64,000 bases of DNA from positions 558,001 to 622,000 of the forward strand of contig NZ_JARVRW010000002.1 in assembly GCF_030209475.1 (NCBI RefSeq), in the 5' to 3' direction. Made by a program: the position numbers and the translations under genes. This document shows positions 62,777 through 64,000 of the stretch, piece after piece (position 1 is the first letter of the stretch; each line of letters begins with the position of its first letter). The notes below the pieces were generated by a model. The model was not told the origin of the DNA. It was given only the letters and a program-made list of their open reading frames with translations, and did no database searches. Source of the DNA: Microbacterium sp. lyk4-40-TSB-66 (lineage in GTDB: Bacteria > Actinomycetota > Actinomycetes > Actinomycetales > Microbacteriaceae).

Positions 62777-63121
62777 ATGAAGCTCGAGCACCTCGTCCGG
62801 TTCGCCGCCCTCGCCGAGGAGCTGCACTTCCCGCGCGCGGCCGAGAAGCTGCGCATCCCGCTCGCCTCGCTGTACACGACCGTCGACAAGCTCGAGGAGC
62901 AGGTGGGGCAGCCGCTCATCTCGCGCACCCCGCCGACGCAGCTCACCCCGGCCGGCCGCCTGCTGCTCGAAGAAGCCCACCTCCGCATCGCCGATGCGCC
63001 TCCCGCCGCGCCGCGACAGAAGGCCCCCGGCGGAGGAAAGGCGAAGGCCAACAAGGGCAAGGGGCGCGCCCCGATCGTGAAGGGCGAGCCGAAGCCCTAC
63101 AAGAAGCGCCAGGGCCGCTGA
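62777..63121 (+). CDS. Short LysR-type HTH protein with basic tail
   Basis: 114 residues from ATG 62777 (ATG 62768 would add 3). Residues 1-60 are a LysR-type winged helix-turn-helix: MKLEHLVRFAALAEELHFPR, RIPLASLYTTVDKLEEQVGQ, PLISRTPPTQLTPAGRLLLE. Instead of the effector domain, the protein ends in a Lys/Gly-rich tail (APGGGKAKANKGKGRAPIVK). Full LysR regulators have about 300 residues. It is not obviously truncated, since the tail has its own composition and a clean stop, so it may be an independent DNA-binding protein. Confidence 0.75.
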   Translation: MKLEHLVRFAALAEELHFPRAAEKLRIPLASLYTTVDKLEEQVGQPLISRTPPTQLTPAGRLLLEEAHLRIADAPPAAPRQKAPGGGKAKANKGKGRAPIVKGEPKPYKKRQGR

Positions 63122-63148
63122 ACCCCGCCGCCCGCGTGGACGCGATCG

Positions 63149-63223
63149 CTACGCATGAACGCGATCGGTGCGCATAAACACGCCGGCGTCGTGTTTCCAC
63201 GCACGAATCGTGTTCATGCGTGG
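63149..63223. repeat. Solitary fifth copy of the 75-bp palindromic element
   Basis: Same length and ends as the four copies at 14913-15542: CTACGCATGAAC on the left and GTTCATGCGTGG on the right, with GGTGCGCATAAACACG and CGTGTTTCCACGCACGAA inside. It lies between two convergent genes (27 bp after one stop, 16 bp before the other), so it could double as a bidirectional terminator. Confidence 0.8.
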
Positions 63224-63239
63224 TCGTCCACCGCGACGT

Positions 63240-64000
<761 letters not shown>

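Overview
The window is GC-rich DNA from an actinobacterium. The strong C/G third-position bias, the frequent GGATGCC/GGCATCC pairs that form terminator-like hairpins, the many GTG starts and the 4-nt GTGA/ATGA overlaps between genes fit Microbacterium or a close Microbacteriaceae relative (inferred from style, not from a search). No rRNA, tRNA, CRISPR array, phage gene or transposase was recognised.

Layout. 1-9.7 kb is housekeeping-like: dctA (cut by the left edge) divergent from a CitA/DcuS-type two-component pair, ald divergent from an Lrp/AsnC regulator, mmuM with a MarR regulator, a dGTPase and one hypothetical gene. 9.9-17 kb holds xylose genes (xylB, xylA and a ROK regulator) around a lipase-like gene, a small membrane protein, a glutathione peroxidase and a large repeat cluster. 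17.2-25.3 kb is polyol catabolism: alditol oxidase, an L-xylulose-reductase-like SDR, a P-loop sugar kinase, a complete sugar ABC transporter and a mannitol/arabinitol-type dehydrogenase. 25.4-28.5 kb is a tightly overlapped XRE / ImmA-IrrE / MAB_1171c-like / hydrolase operon. 28.8-35.5 kb has a trehalose-synthase-like GH13 enzyme, a LacI regulator, a LacD-like aldolase, an FGGY kinase and an unusual kinase-HAD fusion. 35.5-37.6 kb is a block of small genes of unknown function with less biased base composition. 37.7-53.7 kb is a second carbohydrate region: a large FAD/Fe-S oxidase; a PfkB kinase with a class II aldolase; a second ABC system with FGGY kinase, mannose-6-P-isomerase-like protein and LacI; a divergent DUF4432 / class I aldolase / Gfo-Idh-MocA set; and a third LacI. 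53.8-58.5 kb looks like surface-polysaccharide synthesis. 58.5-63.1 kb has a second SDR, a hydrolase/gluconate-dehydrogenase-subunit fusion with a GMC flavoprotein, and an HTH-only LysR-like protein. An ABC-F ATPase is cut by the right edge.

How it fits together. Two paralogous ABC transporters of the fructose/ribose type supply polyol oxidation, ketose phosphorylation by FGGY, PfkB and P-loop kinases, and aldol cleavage by class I and class II aldolases. Shared operator words tie separate blocks into regulons. GACACCGGTGAC occurs three times, at 19.88, 34.17 and 34.24 kb. GACAACGTTGTC occurs twice, with a variant at the start of a lacI gene. The window is also rich in repeats: at least seven families, including a 75-bp palindromic element present in five copies.
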